A stretch of DNA of 8,515 bases from Thermoanaerobaculales bacterium (GCA_025456385.1 JALOKS010000093.1:1-8515); one strand, 5' to 3'. Positions 1-6,272 are shown, counted from the stretch's first letter. The notes: a model not told the origin generated them from the sequence alone. Program-made: numbers and translations.

Positions 1-106
1 CGGCCACGCGTTTGATGATCGCGTAGCCGTAGCTCTCGCCCTCGCTGAGGATGGCCAGGATCAGCGGGGTTGCCGAGGCGGCGACCAGGTCCTTGCCGAC
101 GTTCAT
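1..106 (-). CDS. PadR-family transcriptional regulator, N-terminal part (runs off window)
   Basis: Reading leftward from the ATG at 106-104 gives 35 codons beginning MNVGKDLVAASATPLILAIL and continuing with a SYGYAIIKRV stretch. This is the first helix and start of the winged helix of PadR repressors; the 'ATPLILAIL...GESYGYAI' pattern is very typical of the family. PadR proteins bind DNA as dimers through an N-terminal winged helix and usually repress neighbouring transporter or stress genes, often including their own. The C-terminal dimerisation helix and any downstream target genes lie outside the window. The start is supported by a weak AGGA Shine-Dalgarno element just upstream and by a near-consensus promoter at 157-185. 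The family assignment is confident; the ligand and target are unknown. Confidence 0.85.
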   Translation of the reverse strand, partial: MNVGKDLVAASATPLILAILSEGESYGYAIIKRVA

Positions 107-145
107 CGGCCGGTCCTGCGCGCGATCGGGGAGCAGAGCGCCCGG

Positions 146-180
146 TACATAGAGGCTTTATACATTGTGGTTCTATGTAT
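146..180. promoter_or_regulatory. Inverted-repeat operator over the padR promoter
   Basis: TACATAGA (146-153) and TCTATGTA (172-179) form perfect 8-bp arms 18 bp apart. A second, overlapping dyad is ATACAT (160-165) N9 ATGTAT (175-180). Known PadR-family operators are dyads built from ACAT/ATGT half sites. The position over the -10 and spacer, directly upstream of a PadR gene, makes this the likely autoregulatory site. Which of the nested dyads is bound cannot be told from sequence. Confidence 0.65.
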
Positions 181-185
181 GTCAA
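157..185 (-). promoter_or_regulatory. Sigma-70 promoter of the padR gene
   Basis: Read on the minus strand, TTGACA (185-180) is followed by exactly 17 nt and then TATAAA (162-157). This is a perfect -35, ideal spacing and a five-of-six -10. The predicted start is near 150, leaving a leader of about 44 nt before the padR ATG at 106. The surrounding dyad (146-180) covers the spacer and -10, so a bound repressor would block polymerase. Confidence 0.85.
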
Positions 186-228
186 GAGAAGGGCGGCGCA
201 CGTTGGGGTGTGCGCCTTGGTATGCGCC

Positions 229-556
229 GTCGCGATCTGCGATCGCTCCGGCGCGCCCCGACCCCGCGAAGGCTTGGCCACTGGCCAACCCACCCGCCCT
301 CTCCGGCTCGGCGTGCCGCCGAGCCTGCGACTCCCTCGGCAACAACCACCGCCGCTCCCGGGGTCGTGGTGACGCAGTCGCGACCTGCGATCGCTCCGGC
401 GCGCCCCGACCCCACGAATGCTTGGCCACTGGCCAGCCCACCCACCCTCTCCGGCTCGGCGTGCCGCCGAGCCTGCGACCCCCATTGGCCGCGGCCAATG
501 CATTCCTGGGGTCGTGGTGACGCCGTCGCGGCCGGTGGATGCTCCGGGGCGCTGCG
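229..556. repeat. 148-bp structured tandem repeat, about 2.2 copies
   Basis: Unit 1 is 229-376, unit 2 is 377-524 and a degenerate third start is 525-556, in strict 148-bp register. Each unit begins GTCGCG and ends GGGTCGTGGTGACGC or similar. Within a unit are several hairpins: GCGATC-TGC-GATCGC (232-246), TTGGCCA-C-TGGCCAA (274-288), a 9-bp stem with TGC loop (305-325 and 453-473), and in unit 2 the perfect palindrome ATTGGCCGCGGCCAAT (484-499). Imperfect 20-bp inverted ends bracket these (unit 2: 402-421 with 500-519, 17 of 20 matching). The upstream 195-228 adds a GGCGCAC/GTGCGCC hairpin that is partly shared with the copy at 1948. No protein reading is convincing, and overlapping open frames differ between copies. 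The array fills the whole gap between padR and the ATPase gene and stops 1 bp before the ATPase stop codon (558-560). Confidence 0.8.
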
Positions 557-557
557 C

Positions 558-1814
558 CTAGAGGATCGTCCACCAGGGAGCAGCCACGACACCCTCGGCC
601 GGGCAGAAGATCTCCGAGCCGTCGTGCAGGAGAAGCCCGCCGGCGACCGCGTCTCCGTACTCTCTCCGGAAGGTCACCAGATGTCGGGCATCCCGATGCC
701 CTGGGCGTCGCCCGGCCTTGACCTCGACAGCGAGCAGGCGGGTGCCGGTCTCGACGACGAGGTCGACCTCCTCCTGATTGCTGGTCCGCCAGTGGTGGAT
801 CGAGGGTCGCGGGACCGACAGCTCCCGCCACACGAGAAGGTCGCACAGGACGAGATTTTCGAGATGAGCGCCCAGCGCCTCTCCGCCCGCCAGGTGACGG
901 GCGAGCCCCACGTCTGACCAGTAGAGCTTTGGACTCTTGATGAGGCGCTTCGTACGATTCACCGCGAAGGCCTCCACCCGCACAACCTGAAAGGAGGTCT
1001 CGAGGAGGTTCAACCAGCGGTGGACCGTCGGCGCCGACACGGCGACGTCCCGTGCCAGGTCCGCCTGGTTCACGACCGAACCCACCCGCAGCGCCGCCGC
1101 CCGGACCAGGCGTCGGAAGTCGCCCAGATTCTCGATGCGTGCCAGGAGCTGGAGGTCGCGCTCCAAGTAGGTCTCCACGTAGCCGTCAAACCAGAGGGCC
1201 CGGGCGGGGGCGTTCTGGAGCTCGTGCGCCGGGACGGGAAGGCCTCCGAGCGCCGACTCCTCCCTCCAGTCCCCCGGCACGGCCTCCCGGGAGCGGATCA
1301 GGTCCGGCCACTCCCGCCAGGGCAGTGCCAGGAGCTCGCTCCATAGGCCCACCGATCCCCGCCCCATCCGCTCTCCCCGCGAGAGCGGCCACAGGCGAAG
1401 GTAGTGGGCGCGGCCGGCGAGTGACTCGGACACCCGCTGCATGAGCAGAAGGTTGGCGGAACCGGTCAGTATGTAGCGGCCGGGCCGGCGGGGACGATCC
1501 CGGTCCACCGCCGCCTTCACCGCCAGCAACAGATCGGGCGCCCGCTGCACCTCGTCGAGGATCAGCTGTTCGCCCTGCAGCAGGATGGACGCCGGGTCCT
1601 CCAGGGCCTGGTCACGAATCAGAGGGTCATCCAGCGTGATGTAGGAGTGGCTTGCCAGCGACGGGTGAGACCGGACCAGTGTGCTCTTGCCCGTCTGCCG
1701 GGCACCCGTCACCACCACCACCGGCATCACCCCGAGCGCGCCGGCGACCGCAGCTGCTGCGGCTCGGGGAAGCTCGAGATTCTGCAGATCTTTCATCACG
1801 TGAAAGAATATCAT
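558..1814 (-). CDS. AAA ATPase of the AAA_14/DUF4143 family
   Basis: The 418-residue product has the full two-part layout of this family (COG1373 type). The N-terminal AAA_14 ATPase has Walker A GARQTGKS (37-44), Walker B LILDEVQ (84-90) and a sensor-1-like LTGSAN (116-121). A winged-helix-like segment (about 247-270) and the C-terminal DUF4143 follow. DUF4143 here carries a restriction-endonuclease-like signature: Glu319 in HLEN, Asp351 in EEVDLVV, then Glu364 and Lys366 in VEVK. Biochemical roles in the family are poorly known; DNA binding or processing is inferred. Two starts are possible: ATG at 1814 (GAGGA lies about 15 nt upstream) or ATG at 1796 (MKDLQ). The gene stands alone, flanked on both sides by members of one repeat family, and lies downstream of the initiator tRNA gene. 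This suggests an acquired or mobile segment, although no transposase is present. The fold is confident, the function is not. Confidence 0.87.
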   Translation of the reverse strand: MIFFHVMKDLQNLELPRAAAAAVAGALGVMPVVVVTGARQTGKSTLVRSHPSLASHSYITLDDPLIRDQALEDPASILLQGEQLILDEVQRAPDLLLAVKAAVDRDRPRRPGRYILTGSANLLLMQRVSESLAGRAHYLRLWPLSRGERMGRGSVGLWSELLALPWREWPDLIRSREAVPGDWREESALGGLPVPAHELQNAPARALWFDGYVETYLERDLQLLARIENLGDFRRLVRAAALRVGSVVNQADLARDVAVSAPTVHRWLNLLETSFQVVRVEAFAVNRTKRLIKSPKLYWSDVGLARHLAGGEALGAHLENLVLCDLLVWRELSVPRPSIHHWRTSNQEEVDLVVETGTRLLAVEVKAGRRPGHRDARHLVTFRREYGDAVAGGLLLHDGSEIFCPAEGVVAAPWWTIL

Positions 1815-1855
1815 ACAGAGCCCGAACTATCCTCAGGGACGATGAAGCCTTCACC

Positions 1856-1906
1856 GCTCCCTCCCGTCGGGCTTCGCCCTTCCTGCGACCCCCATTGGCC
1901 GCGGCG
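1856..1906. repeat. Partial copy of the structured repeat
   Basis: This segment repeats the middle of the element at 2041-2088: a pyrimidine run, a GGGC-TTC-GCCC mini-hairpin (1870-1879 region), then CTGCGACCCCCATTGGCCGC. It breaks off half way through the 16-bp palindrome, continuing GGCGGG instead of completing it. It lies 42 bp upstream of the ATPase start codon, so it may overlap the promoter region of that gene. Confidence 0.75.
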
Positions 1907-1947
1907 GGCTTTACCGGATGCACGGCGGCGTTTGCAGCGGCGTCCTG

Positions 1948-2113
1948 TGGGCTGCGCGCCCTGGTTTGCGCCGTCGCACCCCTCGGGTGCTCCGGCGCGC
2001 CCCGACCCCGCGAATGCGTGGCCGCTGGCCAACCCACCCGCCCTCTCCGGTCGGGCTTCGCCCTCCCTGCGACCCCCATTGGCCGCGGCCAATGCATTCG
2101 TGGGGTCGGGGTG
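1948..2113. repeat. Full copy of the structured repeat, between ATPase and tRNA-Met
   Basis: This copy aligns with 201-376 and 377-524 and has the same orientation. It keeps the architecture but changes the bases: GCACCC-CTC-GGGTGC (1976-1990) replaces GCGATC-TGC-GATCGC, TGGCCGCTGGCCA (2019-2031) replaces TGGCCACTGGCCA, and GGGC-TTC-GCCC (2053-2063) replaces the longer TGC-loop stem. The 16-bp palindrome is intact (2078-2093). The 20-bp ends at 1998-2017 and 2094-2113 are inverted copies matching at 18 of 20 positions. Conservation of stems despite base change indicates that folding of RNA or single-stranded DNA is selected. No gene is seen in 1815-2116. Confidence 0.8.
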
Positions 2114-2116
2114 TTC

Positions 2117-2235
<119 letters not shown>

Positions 2236-2577
2236 TCAATAGCGGAGGGCGAGTATAGGAGTGGGGGTCGGGCCTGTCAAGGACGGCGGCGGCGGCTGGG
2301 TCGGCGTCGCGAGCAGGAGCACGGTCTCGCCGGGCCGCACCATGCCGAGCTCGACGCGGGCGACGGACTCGACCGCGGCCGGATCGTTGCGCAGGGCCGC
2401 GATCATCTCCTCGGTCTCGGCGATGCTCTCGGCGAGCTCCCGCGCGCGGGTTTCGAGGCGCTGCTTCTCGGCCTCGGCGGCGGCCAGGTCCTCGAAGCCG
2501 TGCGCGACGATCGACGCGAAGGCAGCCAGGACCGCGAGGGCCGCGACCGCGAGCAGGATGGCTGGCAGGCGCTTCAT
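2236..2577 (-). CDS. ftsB: FtsB/DivIC-family septum formation initiator protein
   Basis: The 113-residue product is a small bitopic membrane protein. It has a short basic start (MKR), one hydrophobic segment (about 5-26), a charged heptad-rich coiled coil (about 29-65) and the family's closing motif VARVELGMVRPGETVLLL (72-89). FtsB/DivIC pairs with FtsL and FtsQ/DivIB at the division site and signals septal wall synthesis. A proline/threonine-rich tail (90-113) follows; its codons double as the promoter of the adjacent tRNA, so its sequence may be set by DNA rather than protein needs. The ATG overlaps the enolase TGA as ATGA, with GGGAGAGG from the enolase end as ribosome site, so translation is probably coupled. 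An eno-ftsB order is also known in other bacteria such as Pseudomonas. The exact ortholog label (FtsB or DivIC) is uncertain. Confidence 0.85.
   Translation of the reverse strand: MKRLPAILLAVAALAVLAAFASIVAHGFEDLAAAEAEKQRLETRARELAESIAETEEMIAALRNDPAAVESVARVELGMVRPGETVLLLATPTQPPPPSLTGPTPTPILALRY
2252..2280 (-). promoter_or_regulatory. tRNA-fMet promoter inside the ftsB 3' end
   Basis: On the minus strand TTGACA (2280-2275), a 17-bp spacer and TATACT (2257-2252) form a near-perfect sigma-70 promoter. The start is expected near 2245, about 10 nt before the mature tRNA 5' end. All of it lies within codons of the ftsB-like gene. Confidence 0.88.
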
Positions 2578-3863
2578 CCTCTCCCGCGCGCCAGCGCCGC
2601 CCGGCCGCGGTAGCGGGCGATGTCCTCGAGCTCCTCCTCGATGCGGAGGAGGCGGTTGTACTTGGCGATGCGGTCGGTTCGGCAGGCGGAGCCGGTCTTG
2701 ATCTGGCCGGTGTTGAGCGCCACCGCGAGGTCGGCGATGGTGGTGTCCTCGGTCTCGCCCGAGCGGTGCGAGATGACCGCCGTCCAGCCCGCCCGCTGCG
2801 CCATGCCGACGGCCTCCAGGGTCTCCGACACGGTGCCGATCTGGTTGAGCTTGATGAGCACCGAGTTCGCGACCCCCTTGTCGATGCCCTCGCGGATGAT
2901 CGCCGGGTTGGTGACGAAGATGTCGTCGCCGACGATCTGGATGCGGTGGCCGAGGCGCGCCATCAGCTTCGTCCAGCCCTGCCAGTCGCTCTCGGCGAGG
3001 GCGTCCTCGATGGAGACGATCGGGAAGTCGTCCACGAGCGACTCGTAGACGTCGATCATCTGCTCGGAGCTGAGGCCCTCGCGGCCCTCGCCGGTGAGGT
3101 TGTAGGCGCCGCCGGCGAAGAACTCCGAGGCGGCCGGGTCCATGGCCAGCGCGATCTGCGCGCCGGGCGCGAAGCCCGCGGCCTCGATCGCCTCGACGAT
3201 GAGCTCGAGCGCGGCGCGGTTGGAGGGCAGGTCGGGGGCGAAGCCGCCCTCGTCGCCGACCGCCGTCGAAAGCCCCCGCTTCGCGAGCACCTTCTTCAGG
3301 GCGTGGAAGACCTCGACGCCCGCGCGCAGGCCTTCCGAGAAGGTGGTGAAGCCGACCGGCATGACCATGAACTCCTGGAAGTCGACCGAGTTGTCGGCGT
3401 GGGCGCCGCCGTTGAGGATGTTCATCATCGGCACCGGCAGCTCGCGCGCGCCGCAGCCGCCCAGGTACTGGTACAGGGGCAGGCCGCTCGCGTCCGCTGC
3501 GGCGTGGGCGACCGCCATCGACACGCCGAGGATTGCGTTGGCGCCGAGGGCCGACTTGTTGTCGGTGCCGTCGAGGTCGATCATCGCCCGGTCGATGCCG
3601 AGCTGGTCGCGGGCGTCGAGGTCCTCGATCGCCTCCGCGATCTCGCCGTTGATGTGCTCGACGGCCTGCAGCACGCCCTTGCCGCCGAAGCGGTCGGGGT
3701 CGCCGTCGCGCAGCTCGAGGGCCTCGCGGGAGCCGGTGGAGGCGCCCGAGGGGACGATGGCGCGGCCGACGGCGCCGCCGGACAGCACGACCTCGGCTTC
3801 CACCGTCGGGTTGCCGCGCGAGTCGAGGACCTCGCGGCCGCAGACGAACTCGATGTCGAACAT
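2574..3863 (-). CDS. eno: Enolase (phosphopyruvate hydratase)
   Basis: The enzyme converts 2-phosphoglycerate to phosphoenolpyruvate in glycolysis, and in bacteria it often joins the RNA degradosome. The 429-residue product has the usual length and is complete. The substrate loop SGASTG is at 39-44, GNPTVEAEV at 17-25, catalytic Glu205 in GDEGGFAP and Lys338 in LIKLNQIGT. The Mg ligands are Asp242 (MDPAAS), Glu286 (SIED) and Asp313 (GDDIFVTN). The SHRSGETED signature is at 365-373. The start MFDIEF at 3863 is chosen because it fits the family and follows AGGAGGT; an in-frame ATG at 3992 would add 43 unrelated residues that overlap the mutase gene. It lies 2 bp behind the mutase stop and overlaps ftsB by 4 bp, consistent with one operon. 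Confidence 0.98.
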   Translation of the reverse strand: MFDIEFVCGREVLDSRGNPTVEAEVVLSGGAVGRAIVPSGASTGSREALELRDGDPDRFGGKGVLQAVEHINGEIAEAIEDLDARDQLGIDRAMIDLDGTDNKSALGANAILGVSMAVAHAAADASGLPLYQYLGGCGARELPVPMMNILNGGAHADNSVDFQEFMVMPVGFTTFSEGLRAGVEVFHALKKVLAKRGLSTAVGDEGGFAPDLPSNRAALELIVEAIEAAGFAPGAQIALAMDPAASEFFAGGAYNLTGEGREGLSSEQMIDVYESLVDDFPIVSIEDALAESDWQGWTKLMARLGHRIQIVGDDIFVTNPAIIREGIDKGVANSVLIKLNQIGTVSETLEAVGMAQRAGWTAVISHRSGETEDTTIADLAVALNTGQIKTGSACRTDRIAKYNRLLRIEEELEDIARYRGRAALARGRG

Positions 3864-3865
3864 GG

Positions 3866-5272
3866 CTACCTCCTGCGCTCCGAGAAGAACGTCCGCGCGA
3901 GCCGCATCAGCTCCCGCCGCTCGCCGGCCGAGCGGCCCTCCGCGTAGAGTCGAATCATCGGCTCGGTGCCGGCGAGGCGGATCAGGATCCACCCTCCGCC
4001 GTCGAATATCAGCTTGAGCCCGTCACTGCGATCGACGTCCACCACCCGGTGGCCGTCGACCCGGCTCCACTCCTGCCGCAGCCGCCGCTCGTAGAGCTCG
4101 CGGCTGCGCTCGGTGAGGGGGACCTGGACGCGCTTGAAGGCGTACACGCCGACCCGCTCCGTGAGGGTGCGGGCCAGCTCGCCGAGGCCCTTGCCCTCGA
4201 CCGCCACCATCTCGGCTGCGAGCAGGCAGGCGAGGACGCCGTCCCGCTCCGGCAGGTGCCGGGCCCAGGCGAGCCCTGCGCTCTCCTCGCCGGCGTACTC
4301 GAGGGTGCCGTCGACGAGCAGCGGGCCGAAGCTGCGGAAGCCAACCGCGGTCTCGACCAGCTTGAGCCCGTGGCTGCGGGCGACGGCGTTGATGAGGCCC
4401 GAGGTGGCGATCGTGTAGCCGACCCCGCCCCGGAGGCCCCGCCGCCGCGCCAGGTAGTCGAGGATCAGGGCGAGCGCGGTGGTCGAGTCGCAGAGCCGCG
4501 CGCCGCGATCGACGATGCCGAAGCGGTCGCCGTCGCCGTCGGTCGAGAGCCCGAGGTCGGCGCCGCTGCGCCGCATCTCCTCGCGCAGCCGTGCCAGGTT
4601 CTCCGAGGTGCAGTCCGGGGCGTAGCCGCCGAAGTAGGGGTCGCGGGTGTTGTGGATGACGTCGACCGCGATCTCGTTCTCGAGCAGGATGTGGTCGAGG
4701 TACTCGCGGGCCGAGCCGAAGAGCGGGTCGACCACGACCTTGAGCCCGGCGGAACGGATCGCCTCCCAGTCGACGAGCTCCTGCAGGCTCGCGAGGTAGG
4801 CCGGCTTGGGGTCGTGAGCCCCGACCAGCTCCGGCTTGGGCAGGAAGGTGTCGTCCCAGTGGCCCTCGAGAGCCGCGAAGCGGCGCTCGACCCGGTCGGT
4901 GAAGGCCTCGGGGGCGAGGATGCCGTCCGCGGTGTAGATCTTGAGCCCGTTGTACTCGGGGGCGTTGTGGCTGCCGGTGAAGGTGATGCCGGCCGCCGCC
5001 CCCCGCTCGCGCACCATCGACGCCACCACCGGCGACGGCACGTCGCGCGGCACCAGCTCGGCGGTGATCCCGTTGGACGCGATGAGCTGGGCCGCGGTCG
5101 CGGCGAACTTCTCGGACAGCATCCGGGTGTCGAAGCCGACGGCGATCCGGTCGACCGGCCGTCCCTCCTCGCGCAGGGTCTCGACGATCGCCTGCACCAC
5201 CATCCGCACGCGGCGGAAGGTCAGCTCGCGGCCGATGATGCCGCGCCACCCGGAGGTCCCGAAGCGCACCAT
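3866..5272 (-). CDS. Phosphoglucomutase/phosphomannomutase (alpha-D-phosphohexomutase family)
   Basis: The 468-residue protein interconverts hexose 1- and 6-phosphates through a phosphoserine, feeding glycogen, nucleotide-sugar and cell-wall synthesis. The four domains are marked by FGTSGWRG (4-11); the phosphoserine loop TGSHNAPEYNG (99-109, Ser101), where TASHNP is commoner; the Mg loop DGDGDR (245-250); the sugar-specificity loop GEESAG (328-333); and the phosphate-binding RLAGTEPMIRLY (432-443). GEESAG does not by itself decide between glucose and mannose. The length is normal for the PgcA/ManB-type family. No Shine-Dalgarno site precedes the ATG; instead a TAGAAT -10 lies 6 nt upstream, suggesting a leaderless message. 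It is the first gene of the unit with eno, ftsB and the tRNA. Confidence 0.93.
   Translation of the reverse strand: MVRFGTSGWRGIIGRELTFRRVRMVVQAIVETLREEGRPVDRIAVGFDTRMLSEKFAATAAQLIASNGITAELVPRDVPSPVVASMVRERGAAAGITFTGSHNAPEYNGLKIYTADGILAPEAFTDRVERRFAALEGHWDDTFLPKPELVGAHDPKPAYLASLQELVDWEAIRSAGLKVVVDPLFGSAREYLDHILLENEIAVDVIHNTRDPYFGGYAPDCTSENLARLREEMRRSGADLGLSTDGDGDRFGIVDRGARLCDSTTALALILDYLARRRGLRGGVGYTIATSGLINAVARSHGLKLVETAVGFRSFGPLLVDGTLEYAGEESAGLAWARHLPERDGVLACLLAAEMVAVEGKGLGELARTLTERVGVYAFKRVQVPLTERSRELYERRLRQEWSRVDGHRVVDVDRSDGLKLIFDGGGWILIRLAGTEPMIRLYAEGRSAGERRELMRLARTFFSERRR
3868..3874 (-). promoter_or_regulatory. Strong Shine-Dalgarno site of eno within the mutase stop region
   Basis: AGGAGGT lies 4 nt before the enolase ATG. 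It is made of the last two Arg codons of the upstream mutase (AGG AGG) and the T of its TAG stop. Ribosomes finishing the mutase would therefore sit on the enolase start. This site fixes the enolase start at 3863. Confidence 0.85.
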
Positions 5273-5278
5273 GCGGCA

Positions 5279-5318
5279 ATTCTACATGGCGCGCGGCAGC
5301 CGGCGGGCGATGTAGAAT
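5279..5318. promoter_or_regulatory. Mirror-image divergent promoters for pgm and the DUF3891 gene (leaderless)
   Basis: ATTCTACAT (5279-5287) and ATGTAGAAT (5310-5318) are perfect 9-bp arms 22 bp apart. Each arm contains TAGAAT as a -10 box, reading leftward at 5284-5279 and rightward at 5313-5318. Each -10 is exactly 6 nt from a start codon: ATG at 5272 on the minus strand and GTG at 5325 on the plus strand. Transcription starting 7 nt after the -10 would begin at the start codon itself. Neither side has a recognisable -35 or a Shine-Dalgarno site, which fits the TANNNT leaderless promoters known in several GC-rich bacteria. Confidence 0.7.
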
Positions 5319-5324
5319 CGCGGC

Positions 5325-6131
5325 GTGTTCGTCTTCCACGAGAACGATCCGTCCGGCAGCTACCTGATTCCCCAGACCTCGCACGCCTGGCTTGCGTGGC
5401 AGGTGGCCTCGCACTGGGGCAACCGCGGCTTCGCGCGGCCCTCGCCGCGCGCCGAGACCCTCGCCGCGGTGCTCCTTCATGACGGCGGTTGGAGCGAGAC
5501 CGACGACAGCCCCGGCCTCGATGCCGATGGTCGCCCGCGCAGCTTCGACCGCATGCCGCCGTCCGAGCACCTCGCCATCTGGCGGGCGAGCATCGCCCGC
5601 TGCGCCCAGCTCAGCCGCTACGCCGGCCTGCTGGTGGCCGCGCACTTCGCCGGGATGGCCGAGCGCAAGCTCGCCGAGCTGCTCGAAATCGGCGACACCG
5701 TCGGCGCCCGCCTGACCCGCAGCTTCACCGCCGAGATGGAGCGTCTCGAGCACTCGTGGGTCGAGACTCTCGCCGCCGATCCGCGCTACGCGCCGGCGCT
5801 CGACGGCCCGGCGCGGGAGACCAACGCGCGGCTCCTCGACACCTGTGACCGGATCTCGGTCTACCTCTGCGCCTCGCTGCCCTCGCCCTTCGAGGTGTGG
5901 GCGCAGAACGCGGCCGGCGACACCGAGGTCATCAGCTTCGACACCGTCGACGCCACCACCTGGCGGGTCCACCCCTGGCCGCTGCAGGGCGAGCGGCTGA
6001 CCGTCCACTGCGAGGGCCGCCGCCTCGCCGGCTTGCGCTTCGCCTCGGCCGAGGAGCTCCAGGAGGCGGTGCGGCGCGCCCCGGTCGAGCGCCTCGTCTT
6101 CACCCTGCTGCGTCCGTCGGCGGTCGGTTGA
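5325..6131 (+). CDS. DUF3891-family protein, HD-domain-like
   Basis: The 268-residue product starts at GTG and matches my memory of DUF3891: an opening IPQTSHAWLAWQVASHWGN (15-33), then LLHDGGWSETDDSPGLDADGRP (50-71). The family's function is not established. Candidate metal residues resemble the HD phosphohydrolase order: His20, His52-Asp53, His107 (VAAHFAG) and Asp172 or Asp175 (LLDTCDRIS). Activity on a phosphorylated metabolite is therefore a guess. The C-terminal part (about 190-268) looks like a beta-rich extension, with no signal peptide or membrane segment. The start is chosen for its fit to the family and for the -10 box 6 nt upstream; no Shine-Dalgarno site is seen. It shares a regulatory region with the mutase operon, hinting at joint control, and is followed by tRNA-Asn. 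Confidence 0.72.
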   Translation: MFVFHENDPSGSYLIPQTSHAWLAWQVASHWGNRGFARPSPRAETLAAVLLHDGGWSETDDSPGLDADGRPRSFDRMPPSEHLAIWRASIARCAQLSRYAGLLVAAHFAGMAERKLAELLEIGDTVGARLTRSFTAEMERLEHSWVETLAADPRYAPALDGPARETNARLLDTCDRISVYLCASLPSPFEVWAQNAAGDTEVISFDTVDATTWRVHPWPLQGERLTVHCEGRRLAGLRFASAEELQEAVRRAPVERLVFTLLRPSAVG

Positions 6132-6155
6132 CAATCATCGGCCGCCGCCTACAAT
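6128..6155 (+). promoter_or_regulatory. tRNA-Asn promoter overlapping the upstream stop codon
   Basis: TTGACA (6128-6133), a 16-bp spacer and TACAAT (6150-6155) form a strong sigma-70 promoter. The start is predicted near 6162, about 12 nt before the tRNA. The TGA inside TTGACA (6129-6131) is the stop codon of the DUF3891 gene. Confidence 0.85.
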
Positions 6156-6173
6156 GGGCGACTGCCACGATGC

Positions 6174-6248
6174 TCCGCAGTAGCTCAATGGTAGAGCGGG
6201 TGGCTGTTAACCACTAGGTTGGGGGTTCAAATCCCTCCTGCGGAGCCA
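6174..6248 (+). tRNA. tRNA-Asn (anticodon GTT)
   Basis: The 75-nt cloverleaf includes an encoded CCA. The acceptor is TCCGCAG with CTGCGGA, the D arm GCTC/GAGC, the anticodon arm GGTGG-CTGTTAA-CCACT with GTT at 6206-6208, and the T arm GGGGG-TTCAAAT-CCCTC (one G-T pair). The discriminator is G73, as usual for Asn. It has its own promoter. No T-rich terminator follows; the nearest structure is the inverted repeat at 6273-6321. Confidence 0.97.
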
Positions 6249-6272
6249 AAACCCATGCCTCCGATGTTCCCC

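Noticed and set aside
229..524. CRISPR array
   Set aside because: The 148-bp units are contiguous with no unique spacers of constant length, and there are no cas genes.
195..2113. Integron attC sites flanking the ATPase as a cassette
   Set aside because: The repeats are the right size and fold, but no paired RYYYAAC/GTTRRRY core boxes are seen and no integrase is present.
2766..3947. 393-codon plus-strand open frame opposite enolase
   Set aside because: It is rich in Asp, Val, Arg and His from reversed GC-rich codons; enolase on the other strand is certain.
3864..3992. Upstream in-frame start for enolase adding 43 residues
   Set aside because: The extension overlaps the mutase, has no family counterpart, and the strong ribosome site marks 3863.
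4023..6134. 703-codon minus-strand open frame, antisense to the DUF3891 gene and in another frame of the mutase
   Set aside because: Its Arg/Pro/Gly-rich product is what an off-frame of GC-rich coding DNA gives. Two recognisable genes explain the region.
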